The notes under the pieces are model-generated. The model made no database searches and was not told the DNA's origin. It was given only the letters and a program-made list of their open reading frames with translations. A program made the translations under genes and the position numbers. Source: an uncultured Oscillospiraceae bacterium (GTDB taxonomy: Bacteria > Bacillota > Clostridia > Oscillospirales > Oscillospiraceae). Taken from it: DNA of 5,411 nucleotides. Of this stretch, positions 1 to 5,281 are shown piece by piece (position 1 is the stretch's first letter; each line of letters opens with the position of its first letter). The DNA lies in assembly GCA_934659415.1 (NCBI GenBank), contig CAKUHW010000089.1:1-5411 (forward strand), written 5' to 3'.

Positions 1-1292
1 GCATCCGGGACAATCTGGGCGCGCCCGTGGCCACCATTCTGGACACCAAGGGTCCCGAGATCCGCATCCGCACCTTCGGCTGCGGCTCTATCGAGCTGGC
101 GGAGGGGGACAAGTTCACCCTTACCACCCGGGATGTGGAGGGGGACCGCAGCCAGGTGTCCGTCACCCATGAAAATCTGCACCGGGAGCTGGAGCCCGGC
201 TGCCATGTGCTCATCGACGACGGCCTGGTAGATCTGACCGTGGACAGCATCGACGGGCAGGACATCCACTGCACCGTGGTCACCGGCGGAGAGCTGTCCA
301 ACAACAAGAGCATCAACATCCCCGATGTGAGCATTTCCCTGCCCGCCCTCACGGAGCGGGACAAGGACGATCTGCGCTTTGCCGTGGAGCATGATTTTGA
401 TTTTGTGGCCGCCTCCTTTGTCCGCCGGGCCTCCGATGTGGAGGAGATCCGCGCCGTGCTGGACGCCCTGGGCGGACAGGATATCCGCATCATTGCCAAG
501 ATCGAGAACCGGGAGGGCGTAAACAATCTGGACGCCATCGTGGACGCCGCCGACGGCATTATGGTGGCCCGGGGAGACCTGGGGGTGGAGATTCCCGCCT
601 TTGAGGTGCCCATTATCCAGAAGCGGATGATCAAGTCCGCCATCAGCAAGGGTAAGAACGTCATCACCGCCACACAGATGCTGGACTCCATGATTCGCAA
701 TCCCCGACCCACCCGGGCAGAGGTGTCCGATGTAGCCAACGCCGTGTTTGACGGCAGCAGCTGCGTGATGCTTTCCGGCGAGACCGCCTCGGGCAAATAT
801 CCCGCGGAGGCCCTGGCCACCATGGTAGACACCGTCGTGGCCGCCGAGAACGCGGTGGATTACGGCAAGCGCTTCCGCAACGCCGCTTGGGGCCGGTTTG
901 ACAGCATCAACGATGCCATCAGCCACTCCAGTGTGCAGACCGCTATGGATCTCTCCGCCGCCGCCATTCTGGCCGCCACCAAGTCCGGCTATACCGCCCG
1001 GATGATCTCCCGCTTCCGCCCGGGCTGCTCCATCATCGCCATCACCACCGAGGAGCAGGTCCGCCGCCAGCTGGCCATCTCCTGGGGCGTGATTCCCTGC
1101 CTGTGCGGCACGGTGGACTCCACTGACCGGCTGCTGCACATGTGCGTGGACGTGGCCAAAAAGGATGGGCTGGTCCACCAGGGAGACACGGTGATCATCA
1201 CCGCCGGCGTGCCCATCGCCCGGCTCCACCAACCTCATCAAGGCCCAGACCGTCTGACGGGCCCAAACTTCACCGGGAGGTCGTGCCCATGA
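1..1292 (+). CDS. pyk: Pyruvate kinase, 5' end outside window, C-terminus frameshifted
   Basis: Cytoplasmic glycolytic enzyme that converts phosphoenolpyruvate and ADP to pyruvate and ATP. The gene is open from the first full codon at position 3, so the start lies upstream; about 429 codons are visible against a usual 470-480 or more. Motifs in order: DTKGPEIR (42-65), whose Glu is the residue linked to K+ dependence; the B domain; the active-site signature IIAKIENREGV with catalytic Lys at 498-500 and metal-binding Glu at 504-506; ARGDLG with metal-binding Asp at 576-578; TATQMLDSM and SDVANAVFDG; then a C-terminal domain with the effector-pocket sequence TKSGYTAR. There is no extra PEP-utiliser domain as in Bacillus. 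Near 1218-1224 the frame is lost: after AGVPI the written frame gives 24 unrelated residues ending at TGA 1290-1292, whereas the frame one base on gives the expected GSTNLIKAQTV with stop at 1255-1257. The cause is one inserted base or a 5-base deletion, either real or a sequencing error. Family assignment is certain. Confidence 0.96.
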   Translation, partial: IRDNLGAPVATILDTKGPEIRIRTFGCGSIELAEGDKFTLTTRDVEGDRSQVSVTHENLHRELEPGCHVLIDDGLVDLTVDSIDGQDIHCTVVTGGELSNNKSINIPDVSISLPALTERDKDDLRFAVEHDFDFVAASFVRRASDVEEIRAVLDALGGQDIRIIAKIENREGVNNLDAIVDAADGIMVARGDLGVEIPAFEVPIIQKRMIKSAISKGKNVITATQMLDSMIRNPRPTRAEVSDVANAVFDGSSCVMLSGETASGKYPAEALATMVDTVVAAENAVDYGKRFRNAAWGRFDSINDAISHSSVQTAMDLSAAAILAATKSGYTARMISRFRPGCSIIAITTEEQVRRQLAISWGVIPCLCGTVDSTDRLLHMCVDVAKKDGLVHQGDTVIITAGVPIARLHQPHQGPDRLTGPNFTGRSCP

Positions 1293-2299
1293 ATATCCTT
1301 GCCTTTGAGTCCTCCTGCGACGAGACCGCCTCCGCCGTCGTGCAGGACGGCCGCACCGTGCTGTCCTCGGTGATCGCCTCCTCCGCGGAGATGCACGCCG
1401 TGTACGGCGGCGTGGTGCCGGAGATCGCCTCCCGCAAGCATGTGGAGGCCATCTCTCCCCTGGCGGACGAGGCGCTGCGGCGCTCCGGCCTGCGCAAGGA
1501 CCAGATCGACGCCGTCGCCGTGACCTATGCCCCGGGGCTGATCGGCGCGCTGCTGGTGGGCGTGTCCTTTGCCAAGGCCGCCGCCTTCGGCCTGGGGGTG
1601 CCCCTGATCCCGGTGCACCATGTACGGGGGCATATCGCCGCCAACTACCTCGCCCACCCGGATCTGGAGCCGCCCTTTCTGTGCCTGTGCGTGTCCGGCG
1701 GGACCACCGCCATCGTTGCCGTGCAGGACTACACTCACTTTGAGATCCTGGGCTCCACCCGGGACGACGCCGCGGGCGAATGCTTTGACAAAACCGCCCG
1801 GGTGCTGGGGCTGGGCTATCCCGGCGGCGCGCCGATGGACCGCATGGCCCAGGGTGGAAATGACCGGGCCTTCTCCTTTCCAAACGCCCATGTGGACGAT
1901 AACCCCCTGGATATGTCCTTTTCCGGACTGAAGACCGCGGTGCTCAACACTGTCCACCATGCGGAGCAGACCGGCCAGGCGCTGGATCTCCACGATCTGG
2001 CGGCCTCCTTTGCCCGGGCCGTGTCCGACGCCCTTGTCCCCCGGGTCATGGAGGCCAATTCCCGCACCGGCTGGAACAAGATCGCCACTGCCGGAGGCGT
2101 GGCCGCCAACAGCCGCATCCGCGCCGACCTGACTGCCGCCTGCCAGGCAGCCGGAGCCAGACTGTGGATGCCGCCCCTCTCCCTCTGCGGGGACAACGCC
2201 GCTATGATCGGCTGCCAGGGCTACTATGAGTATCTGGCCGGACACACCGCCGGCTGGGAGCTCAACGCCAGGGCCAGCCTGGATATCTCCCGCGGGTAA
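1289..2299 (+). CDS. tsaD: tRNA N6-adenosine threonylcarbamoyltransferase TsaD
   Basis: Catalytic subunit that transfers threonylcarbamoyl from TsaC/TsaB2-made threonylcarbamoyl-AMP to A37 of ANN-decoding tRNAs (t6A). It acts in the cytoplasm with TsaB and TsaE. The protein has 336 residues, a normal family length, and is complete. ASKHA-fold features: ESSCDETA (7-14); YGGVVPEIASRKH (39-51); metal-binding His111 and His115 in HHVRGH; nucleotide-binding VSGGTT (135-140); GECFDKTARVLGLGYPGG (163-180); SFSGLKTA (210-217); AGGVAANSRIR (268-278); and CGDNAAMIG with metal-binding Asp302. The start at 1289 is chosen over an upstream GTG (1142) because homologues begin at MNILAFESSCDE and GGGAGG (1275-1280) lies 8 bases before the ATG. 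The upstream extension would only read pyk in another frame. It sits directly behind pyk and ends 36 bases before a terminator, so the two are probably co-transcribed. Neither tsaB nor tsaE is in view. Confidence 0.97.
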   Translation: MNILAFESSCDETASAVVQDGRTVLSSVIASSAEMHAVYGGVVPEIASRKHVEAISPLADEALRRSGLRKDQIDAVAVTYAPGLIGALLVGVSFAKAAAFGLGVPLIPVHHVRGHIAANYLAHPDLEPPFLCLCVSGGTTAIVAVQDYTHFEILGSTRDDAAGECFDKTARVLGLGYPGGAPMDRMAQGGNDRAFSFPNAHVDDNPLDMSFSGLKTAVLNTVHHAEQTGQALDLHDLAASFARAVSDALVPRVMEANSRTGWNKIATAGGVAANSRIRADLTAACQAAGARLWMPPLSLCGDNAAMIGCQGYYEYLAGHTAGWELNARASLDISRG

Positions 2300-2335
2300 A
2301 TGCCGCCTGGGAGCCGCCGTTCTGATCAGGATTTG

Positions 2336-2374
2336 AGCTTCTCACGCTGCCGCGGCAGCGTGAGAAGCTTTTCT
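2336..2374 (+). terminator. Intrinsic terminator after tsaD
   Basis: A perfect 34-base palindrome, with 17-base arms at 2336-2352 and 2353-2369 and no separate spacer, folds into a long GC-rich stem with the central bases forming the loop. A short T-rich tail (TTTCTT) follows. It lies 36 bases after the tsaD stop codon, where the pyk-tsaD transcript should end. The tail is interrupted by a C, but the stem is very stable. Confidence 0.88.
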
Positions 2375-2504
2375 TATGGGCGGCGGTGAGGCGGGTATCC
2401 CTGCCTCTGCCGCCCGTTCCGATTATGGTCTACCATTTTTGCATTTTATCTTTTGCAAAACTATAGTTTCACGGTTTGTTGCACGGGGCGTTCATCGATT
2501 CTAT

Positions 2505-2521
2505 CCATTGCGCCGCAATGG
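2505..2521. repeat. Short inverted repeat (7-bp stem, 3-base loop)
   Basis: CCATTGC and GCAATGG flank a GCC loop and are followed by TTTAA. The hairpin is small and the T run too short for a confident terminator. It sits 10 bases upstream of the DnaA-box-like cluster. Confidence 0.4.
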
Positions 2522-2530
2522 TTTAACGTC

Positions 2531-2560
2531 TGTTGAAAACTTTGTGGAACTTGTGGATAA
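2531..2560 (-). promoter_or_regulatory. DnaA-box-like cluster
   Basis: The 9-mer at 2552-2560, TGTGGATAA, is the exact reverse complement of the consensus DnaA box TTATCCACA. Directly before it are TGTGGAACT (2543-2551; six of nine match) and TGTTGAAAA (2531-2539; seven of nine match). All three point the same way at spacings of 12 and 9 bases, close to one helical turn, the arrangement seen in origin-type DnaA arrays. An AT-rich stretch lies upstream at about 2424-2475. No dnaA, dnaN or rpmH gene is in view, so a secondary DnaA site (titration or regulation) is as likely as an origin. A single exact 9-mer can also arise by chance. Confidence 0.4.
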
Positions 2561-2732
2561 CTCTCTGTACTCGCCCTTACGGTCCTGTATTATGGTAACC
2601 TGCACAGCGTCAGATCTCCACGCAGTCATGCGGTTTTTTACGGCCTGCGGGGCAGCCGCTCCGAAACCGTTTTCGCCCCTGATAACGCTCTGTAGAGCGC
2701 GCTCTCTCCAGCAGGCGCCCCAGCCGCCCAGC

Positions 2733-2772
2733 AAAAACCCAGCGTACCTCTGCAGAGGTACGCTGGATTTTC
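2733..2772. terminator. Orphan hairpin, possible bidirectional terminator
   Basis: Perfect 14-base arms (2739-2752 and 2753-2766) meet without a spacer, preceded by AAAAA and followed by ATTTT. Read on either strand it is a GC-containing stem followed by a short T run, so it could stop transcription in both directions. No annotated gene ends next to it on either strand. It may end an unrecognised small transcript, insulate the accessory block, or be a palindromic repeat element. Confidence 0.5.
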
Positions 2773-2817
2773 CAAAGACTTTCTTAATGTGTCATATCCG
2801 CCGGAACGGCTGAAAGC

Positions 2818-2829
2818 TATGTGCACATA
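2818..2829. promoter_or_regulatory. 12-bp perfect palindrome TATGTGCACATA
   Basis: A perfect self-complementary site 57 bases upstream of the -35 box at 2887. Its TGTGCA/TGCACA halves recur in the inverted repeat at 2922-2941 just downstream of the same promoter, which makes a binding site for one regulator conceivable. The regulator is unknown. Confidence 0.3.
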
Positions 2830-2886
2830 TCCAGGCCGCACGGTCTGCCCAACGCCGCTCCTTCCGTAAGGCCGGACCGCCTTCTC

Positions 2887-2915
2887 TTGACAAATCGGCC
2901 CTTTCTCCGTATAAT
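2887..2915 (+). promoter_or_regulatory. Consensus housekeeping-sigma promoter
   Basis: TTGACA at 2887-2892 and TATAAT at 2910-2915 are separated by exactly 17 bases, a full match to the SigA/sigma-70 consensus. Transcription should start near 2921-2923 and read the membrane protein and acetyltransferase genes. Confidence 0.88.
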
Positions 2916-2921
2916 GCCCGG

Positions 2922-2941
2922 TGTGCATCAAACGATGCACA
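2922..2941 (+). promoter_or_regulatory. Inverted repeat at the predicted transcription start
   Basis: TGTGCATC and GATGCACA (8-bp arms) flank an AAAC loop, beginning about 7 bases after the -10 box. In DNA form it is placed as an operator that would block the promoter; in RNA form it would be a hairpin at the extreme 5' end of the transcript, which often stabilises mRNA. The sequence does not distinguish these. It is followed by a leader of about 66 bases before the coding start. Confidence 0.5.
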
Positions 2942-2990
2942 TTAAGCAATGCGCTTTATATCGAAAAATCAGCAAGGCATAACGCACAGA

Positions 2991-2999
2991 GGAGAGGAG
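2991..2999 (+). promoter_or_regulatory. Ribosome binding site that sets the start at 3008
   Basis: GGAGAGGAG lies 8 bases before GTG 3008. The frame stays open up to a GTG at 2921, but that codon coincides with the predicted transcription start and cannot be used. Confidence 0.75.
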
Positions 3000-3007
3000 C
3001 AGGTCCT

Positions 3008-3655
3008 GTGAATCGAACCATTGCCAGAATCGGCGCGGGCGCCGTCGTGATCACCGTAGCACTCTTTGCGGCCTTTTTGTTCCTATCTGACTTTTGGAGC
3101 TATGTTGTCTGCATCTTTCTCGCCCTGGGCTACCTGCTTATGACCGCGGGATTCCATGCGGAGAGCAGCGAGGATCGACGGGTGGCTGCAAATGCCGGAC
3201 TGCTGTTCGGCTGCATTTATGCGGTCCTCGTTCTGCTGGTGTACTTTGCACAGACGACGGCCGTCAGCAGCGATCCGCTGGGCGAACAGGCTGCCATGAT
3301 CCTGGACTTTTCAAAGGGCGGCCTGTTTTTCAGCTACGATCTGCTGGGCTATGGCATGATGGCGTTGTCCACATTCTTCACAGGGCTGACGATTCGGCCG
3401 GAGAACAAAAAGGACAGATGGCTCAAGTGCCTTATGATGATTCATGGCGTGTTCTTCTTCGGCTGCCTGGTCCTGCCGATGACGGGCATGTTCCGTACCG
3501 CAATGTCGGACGGAAGCGGCAGGCTCGGCGGAAGCATTGCGCTGGAGTGCTGGTGCGCATATTTTTTTCCGATCGGCGTGCTGTCCGCGCTCCATTTCAG
3601 ACACGAGCGGCAAGGGGCGCTCATGCCGGAGAAAGGAAGTCTTGACGATGAATAA
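3008..3655 (+). CDS. Six-helix integral membrane protein of unknown function
   Basis: 215 residues starting with GTG. I do not recognise a characterised family. About six hydrophobic segments can be read: residues 8-28, 31-48, 62-82, 105-129, 139-162 and 177-197, with short polar loops and a charged C-terminal tail ending in EKGSLDDE. The first segment follows a short basic N-terminus (MNRTIAR), suggesting a cytoplasmic N-terminus and, with an even number of helices, a cytoplasmic C-terminus. No catalytic motif, cysteine pair or nucleotide-binding loop stands out. The pattern resembles the small multi-helix DUF proteins (DUF4386/DUF998-like) common in Firmicutes, but I cannot confirm membership. 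It is expressed from the 2887 promoter and its last codons overlap the next gene by 8 bases, so it is translated together with a GNAT acetyltransferase. A functional link with that enzyme is possible but unproven. Confidence 0.85.
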   Translation: MNRTIARIGAGAVVITVALFAAFLFLSDFWSYVVCIFLALGYLLMTAGFHAESSEDRRVAANAGLLFGCIYAVLVLLVYFAQTTAVSSDPLGEQAAMILDFSKGGLFFSYDLLGYGMMALSTFFTGLTIRPENKKDRWLKCLMMIHGVFFFGCLVLPMTGMFRTAMSDGSGRLGGSIALECWCAYFFPIGVLSALHFRHERQGALMPEKGSLDDE

Positions 3656-4199
3656 CAGTTTGCTTGTCATTGTGCGCGCACGGCCGGAGGACGCCGCCGA
3701 ACTATTGGATTACCTGAAGATCGTAGGCGGTGAAACGGAAAATCTCAGCTTCGGCGCGGAGGGTGTGCCGCTCGGCCTTGAAGCGGAGCAGGACTACCTG
3801 CGTGCGCAGAGCGGGTCGCCTGACAATGTTCAGTACCTTGCCAAAGTGGACGGCGAGATCATCGGCACGGCAAGCCTGAACCGCAGACCTAACCGCATGC
3901 ACCACCGCGGGGTGTTCGGAATCAGCCTGAAAAAGGCATGGTGGGGCTGCGGCGCGGCATCCGCACTGACGGAAGCAGTTCTTGCCTTTGCCCGGGGAAA
4001 CGGCTTTGAGCAGCTGAACCTTGAGGTGCGCAGCAGCAACGCCCGCGCCATCCGCCTGTATGAGAAATACGGGTTTCAGAAGCTGTGTACGTTCCCCCAT
4101 TTCTTCAAGATCAACGGAGCCTATGTTGATTTTGACCTGATGAACCTCGAGCTGAACACAGCCGGCGGCCAGACAGAGGAAGACTCAAAAGTCCGCTGA
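3648..4199 (+). CDS. GNAT-family N-acetyltransferase
   Basis: 183 residues, predicted cytoplasmic, transferring an acetyl group from acetyl-CoA to an amine of an unidentified substrate. The fold is readable from end to end: VRARPEDAAELLDYL (strand 1 and helix 1), VDGEIIGTASL (68-77), the acetyl-CoA-binding strand and loop RGVFGISLKKAWWGCGAASAL (87-107, a variant of the R/Q-x-x-G-x-G/A motif), then LNLEVRSSNARAIRLYEKYGF (123-143), whose N-ARAIRLYEKYGF is the classic GNAT motif B, and HFFKINGAYVDFDLM at the end. The pattern resembles RimI/RimL-like and antibiotic-resistance-like GNATs in Firmicutes; the substrate cannot be inferred. The ATG at 3648 has AAAGGAAG (3632-3639) 8 bases upstream and sits inside the end of the membrane protein gene (stop at 3653-3655), giving translational coupling. 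An upstream in-frame extension to 3537 is the membrane gene in another frame. No convincing terminator follows before the next promoter at 4284. Confidence 0.93.
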   Translation: MNNSLLVIVRARPEDAAELLDYLKIVGGETENLSFGAEGVPLGLEAEQDYLRAQSGSPDNVQYLAKVDGEIIGTASLNRRPNRMHHRGVFGISLKKAWWGCGAASALTEAVLAFARGNGFEQLNLEVRSSNARAIRLYEKYGFQKLCTFPHFFKINGAYVDFDLMNLELNTAGGQTEEDSKVR

Positions 4200-4283
4200 A
4201 AGAAAGCCTCTGCACAGCGCGGCCTCCCAAAATACCGGATCCAAAAACGCAGGGCGGTTTTACCGGACCTTTCACCGACCGGG

Positions 4284-4312
4284 TTGACAAGTCGTGTTCT
4301 CTGATGTATAAT
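4284..4312 (+). promoter_or_regulatory. Consensus promoter of the tetR gene
   Basis: TTGACA at 4284-4289 and TATAAT at 4307-4312, with a 17-base spacer, match the SigA consensus fully. The -10 box is the left end of the first operator palindrome, so a bound repressor would cover it. Start of transcription is expected near 4319. Confidence 0.9.
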
Positions 4313-4322
4313 TCGAGTTATA
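4307..4322. promoter_or_regulatory. TetR-type operator, copy 1
   Basis: TATAATTCGAGTTATA is a 16-bp palindrome in which seven of eight base pairs match. It contains the -10 box. It abuts a second copy with 14 of 16 identical bases. Its place over the promoter of a TetR-family gene makes autorepression the natural reading. Confidence 0.75.
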
Positions 4323-4338
4323 TATAATTCAAATTATA
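4323..4338. promoter_or_regulatory. TetR-type operator, copy 2
   Basis: TATAATTCAAATTATA is a 16-bp palindrome in which seven of eight base pairs match, only the central pair failing. It directly follows copy 1, so the two centres are 16 bases apart. It covers the initial transcribed region just before the ribosome binding site at 4342-4347. It also repeats TATAAT at its left end. Confidence 0.75.
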
Positions 4339-4353
4339 TTCGGAGGGACGGCC

Positions 4354-4926
4354 ATGCCCGCAAAAGCAAAGGTCACAAAGGAAATGATCGTTGACGCGGC
4401 CTTTGCGGTCGCCCGTGAAGCAGGGGCGGAAAGCATCAGCGCGAGGACCGTGTCGGAGCGGCTGGGCTGCTCCACTCAGCCCGTCATGTACCAGTTCGCA
4501 ACAATCGAGGAACTGAAGCGGGCGGTCTATGCAAAGGCAGACCGCTATCATTCGGAATACCTGATGAAGCTGGAAAGTCCCCCGAAGGGTCCGGTCCTTG
4601 GAATCGGCCTGAATTACATCCGCTTTGCCATAGAAGAGCCCCACCTGTTTCGTTTCCTCTTCCAGTCGGATTTTTTCAGCGGAAGCACTCTGCTTGAGTT
4701 GATCGACGCCGAGGCGCTTACCCCTGTCCTCTCCGCCATACGGGATGCCCTGAAGGTCAGTATGGAACAGGCAAAAAAAGTATTTCTGACGATTTTCCTG
4801 TTTGCGCACGGCTATGCGAGCATCATCGCCAACAATTCGCTGAAGTACGACGAGGCGCTTATCCGCGCCCAGCTGGAGCAGGCGTACCGGGGCGCAGTAT
4901 TGGCCGCACAGGAGGAAATACCGTGA
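4354..4926 (+). CDS. TetR/AcrR-family transcriptional repressor
   Basis: 190 residues, a usual length for the family. The N-terminal DNA-binding domain spans about residues 7-60: VTKEMIVDAAFAVAREAG (helix 1), ISARTVSERLG (helix 2), CSTQPVMYQF (recognition helix, with MYQF where YYHF is more common) and ATIEELKRAVY (helix 4 start). The rest is a helical ligand-binding and dimerisation domain. GLNYIRFAIEEPHLFRFLF (85-103) is the pattern seen in WHG-type (TetR_C_33) C-terminal domains. The ligand is unknown. The ATG at 4354 has GGAGGG (4342-4347) 6 bases before it. Two abutting operators lie over its own promoter, so it very probably represses itself and what is co-transcribed with it: the small KTR protein and perhaps the CPBP-like gene. 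It could be an envelope-stress or drug-response regulator, but nothing here shows which. Confidence 0.94.
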   Translation: MPAKAKVTKEMIVDAAFAVAREAGAESISARTVSERLGCSTQPVMYQFATIEELKRAVYAKADRYHSEYLMKLESPPKGPVLGIGLNYIRFAIEEPHLFRFLFQSDFFSGSTLLELIDAEALTPVLSAIRDALKVSMEQAKKVFLTIFLFAHGYASIIANNSLKYDEALIRAQLEQAYRGAVLAAQEEIP

Positions 4927-4977
4927 TAAAGCAAATGGACTGCTCTCAGTCTGCGAAGCCTGCGTCATGGGCCGGGT

Positions 4978-4983
4978 GAGGTG
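4978..4983 (+). promoter_or_regulatory. Ribosome binding site that sets the start at 4990
   Basis: GAGGTG matches the 16S anti-Shine-Dalgarno and is 6 bases before ATG 4990. It overlaps the alternative GTG start at 4981, which is therefore unlikely. Confidence 0.65.
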
Positions 4984-4989
4984 GTAGAG

Positions 4990-5178
4990 ATGGCTGAAGC
5001 TCTGAAATCAAACTTGAATTGGCACTGCTGCCCCAGGTGCGGCGGCAAGACGAGAACGCAGGTGCGCCCCCATACGGTGCTGGAGGATTTTCCTCTGTTC
5101 TGTCCAAAGTGCAGGTACACCTGTCTGATCCGGTTCAGAAACGGTAAAACAGAAGAGATCAGTATGCCAGACGCTTAG
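4990..5178 (+). CDS. Small zinc-ribbon protein, cysteine-rich KTR family
   Basis: 62 residues. CCPRCGGKTR (13-22) and FPLFCPKC (34-41) supply two CPxC knuckles (Cys14/Cys17 and Cys38/Cys41) that should bind one zinc. The GxKTR after the first knuckle and the DFPLxCPKC block are the hallmarks of the cysteine-rich KTR family (Pfam Cys_rich_KTR). The family has no established biochemical function. Members are common in clostridia and often lie in conjugative or accessory regions, sometimes beside TetR regulators. The C-terminus ends at MPDA, without the lysine-threonine-rich tail that I recall in many relatives. It follows tetR by 63 bases with no promoter visible between, so it is probably in the same autoregulated transcript. 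Its stop codon is part of the next hairpin. Confidence 0.87.
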   Translation: MAEALKSNLNWHCCPRCGGKTRTQVRPHTVLEDFPLFCPKCRYTCLIRFRNGKTEEISMPDA

Positions 5179-5220
5179 ACGCAGTGCAGACCGATGAGAC
5201 CCGGTCTGCACTGCGTCTGT
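5176..5220 (+). terminator. Terminator hairpin after the KTR gene
   Basis: A 16-bp perfect stem (5178-5193 with 5202-5217), extended by A-T and a T-G wobble at the base (5176-5177 with 5218-5219), encloses an 8-base loop. The stem starts in the TAG stop codon of the KTR gene. The following TGTTGTCTTC is T-rich but not a clean U tract, so termination may be partial and allow reading into the next gene. Confidence 0.7.
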
Positions 5221-5281
5221 TGTCTTCATGGGTCGGGCCTGCCTTCCCGCCCCCCGTTTGTCTGCTACAGGGGGAATTGAT

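Larger units (their letters stand above)
2375..2886. other. Gene-poor structured intergenic region
   Basis: About 510 bases between the tsaD terminator and the next promoter hold no convincing gene. The open frames here (for example 2376-2813 on + and 2638-2949 on -) read as compositionally odd, non-domain proteins. They lack a suitable ribosome binding site and run through palindromes, so that the same peptide stretch PAYLCRGTL appears on both strands. An AT-rich stretch (about 2424-2475) is followed by a DnaA-box-like cluster (2531-2560), small hairpins (2505-2521, 2686-2704), a strong hairpin (2739-2766) and a 12-bp palindrome (2818-2829). It could hold a small RNA, protein-binding sites or simply the seam of an insertion; the sequence alone does not decide. 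Confidence 0.6.

Noticed and set aside
1142..1288. Upstream in-frame extension of tsaD to a GTG at 1142
   Set aside because: It reads pyk sequence in another frame, gives a low-complexity Arg/Gly/Pro-rich peptide, and a good ribosome binding site precedes the ATG at 1289, where all TsaD proteins begin.
1238..2245. 335-codon open frame on the minus strand opposite tsaD
   Set aside because: Typical mirror frame of a GC-rich gene: Gly/His/Gly repeats and no recognisable domain, lying wholly inside a certain gene.
2505..2771. CRISPR-like array from the several palindromes
   Set aside because: The palindromes differ in sequence and spacing; there is no repeated unit with regular spacers.
2376..2813. 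145-codon open frame on the plus strand
   Set aside because: No ribosome binding site, begins inside the terminator tail, runs through palindromes, and has no protein-like domain pattern.
2638..2949. 103-codon open frame on the minus strand
   Set aside because: Crosses the consensus promoter and its inverted repeat, and reads the same peptide as the plus strand through the palindrome.
2921..3007. Upstream extension of the membrane protein to GTG 2921
   Set aside because: The codon lies at the predicted transcription start, so no leader or ribosome binding site would exist. The strong site at 2991-2999 supports GTG 3008.
4243..4261. Possible terminator after the acetyltransferase gene (AAAACGC...GCGGTTTT)
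   Set aside because: The stem has only three GC pairs plus a bulge before the A/T pairs; too weak to call from sequence alone.
4318..4968. 216-codon open frame on the minus strand opposite tetR
   Set aside because: Mirror frame of the TetR gene with no domain pattern or start signal.
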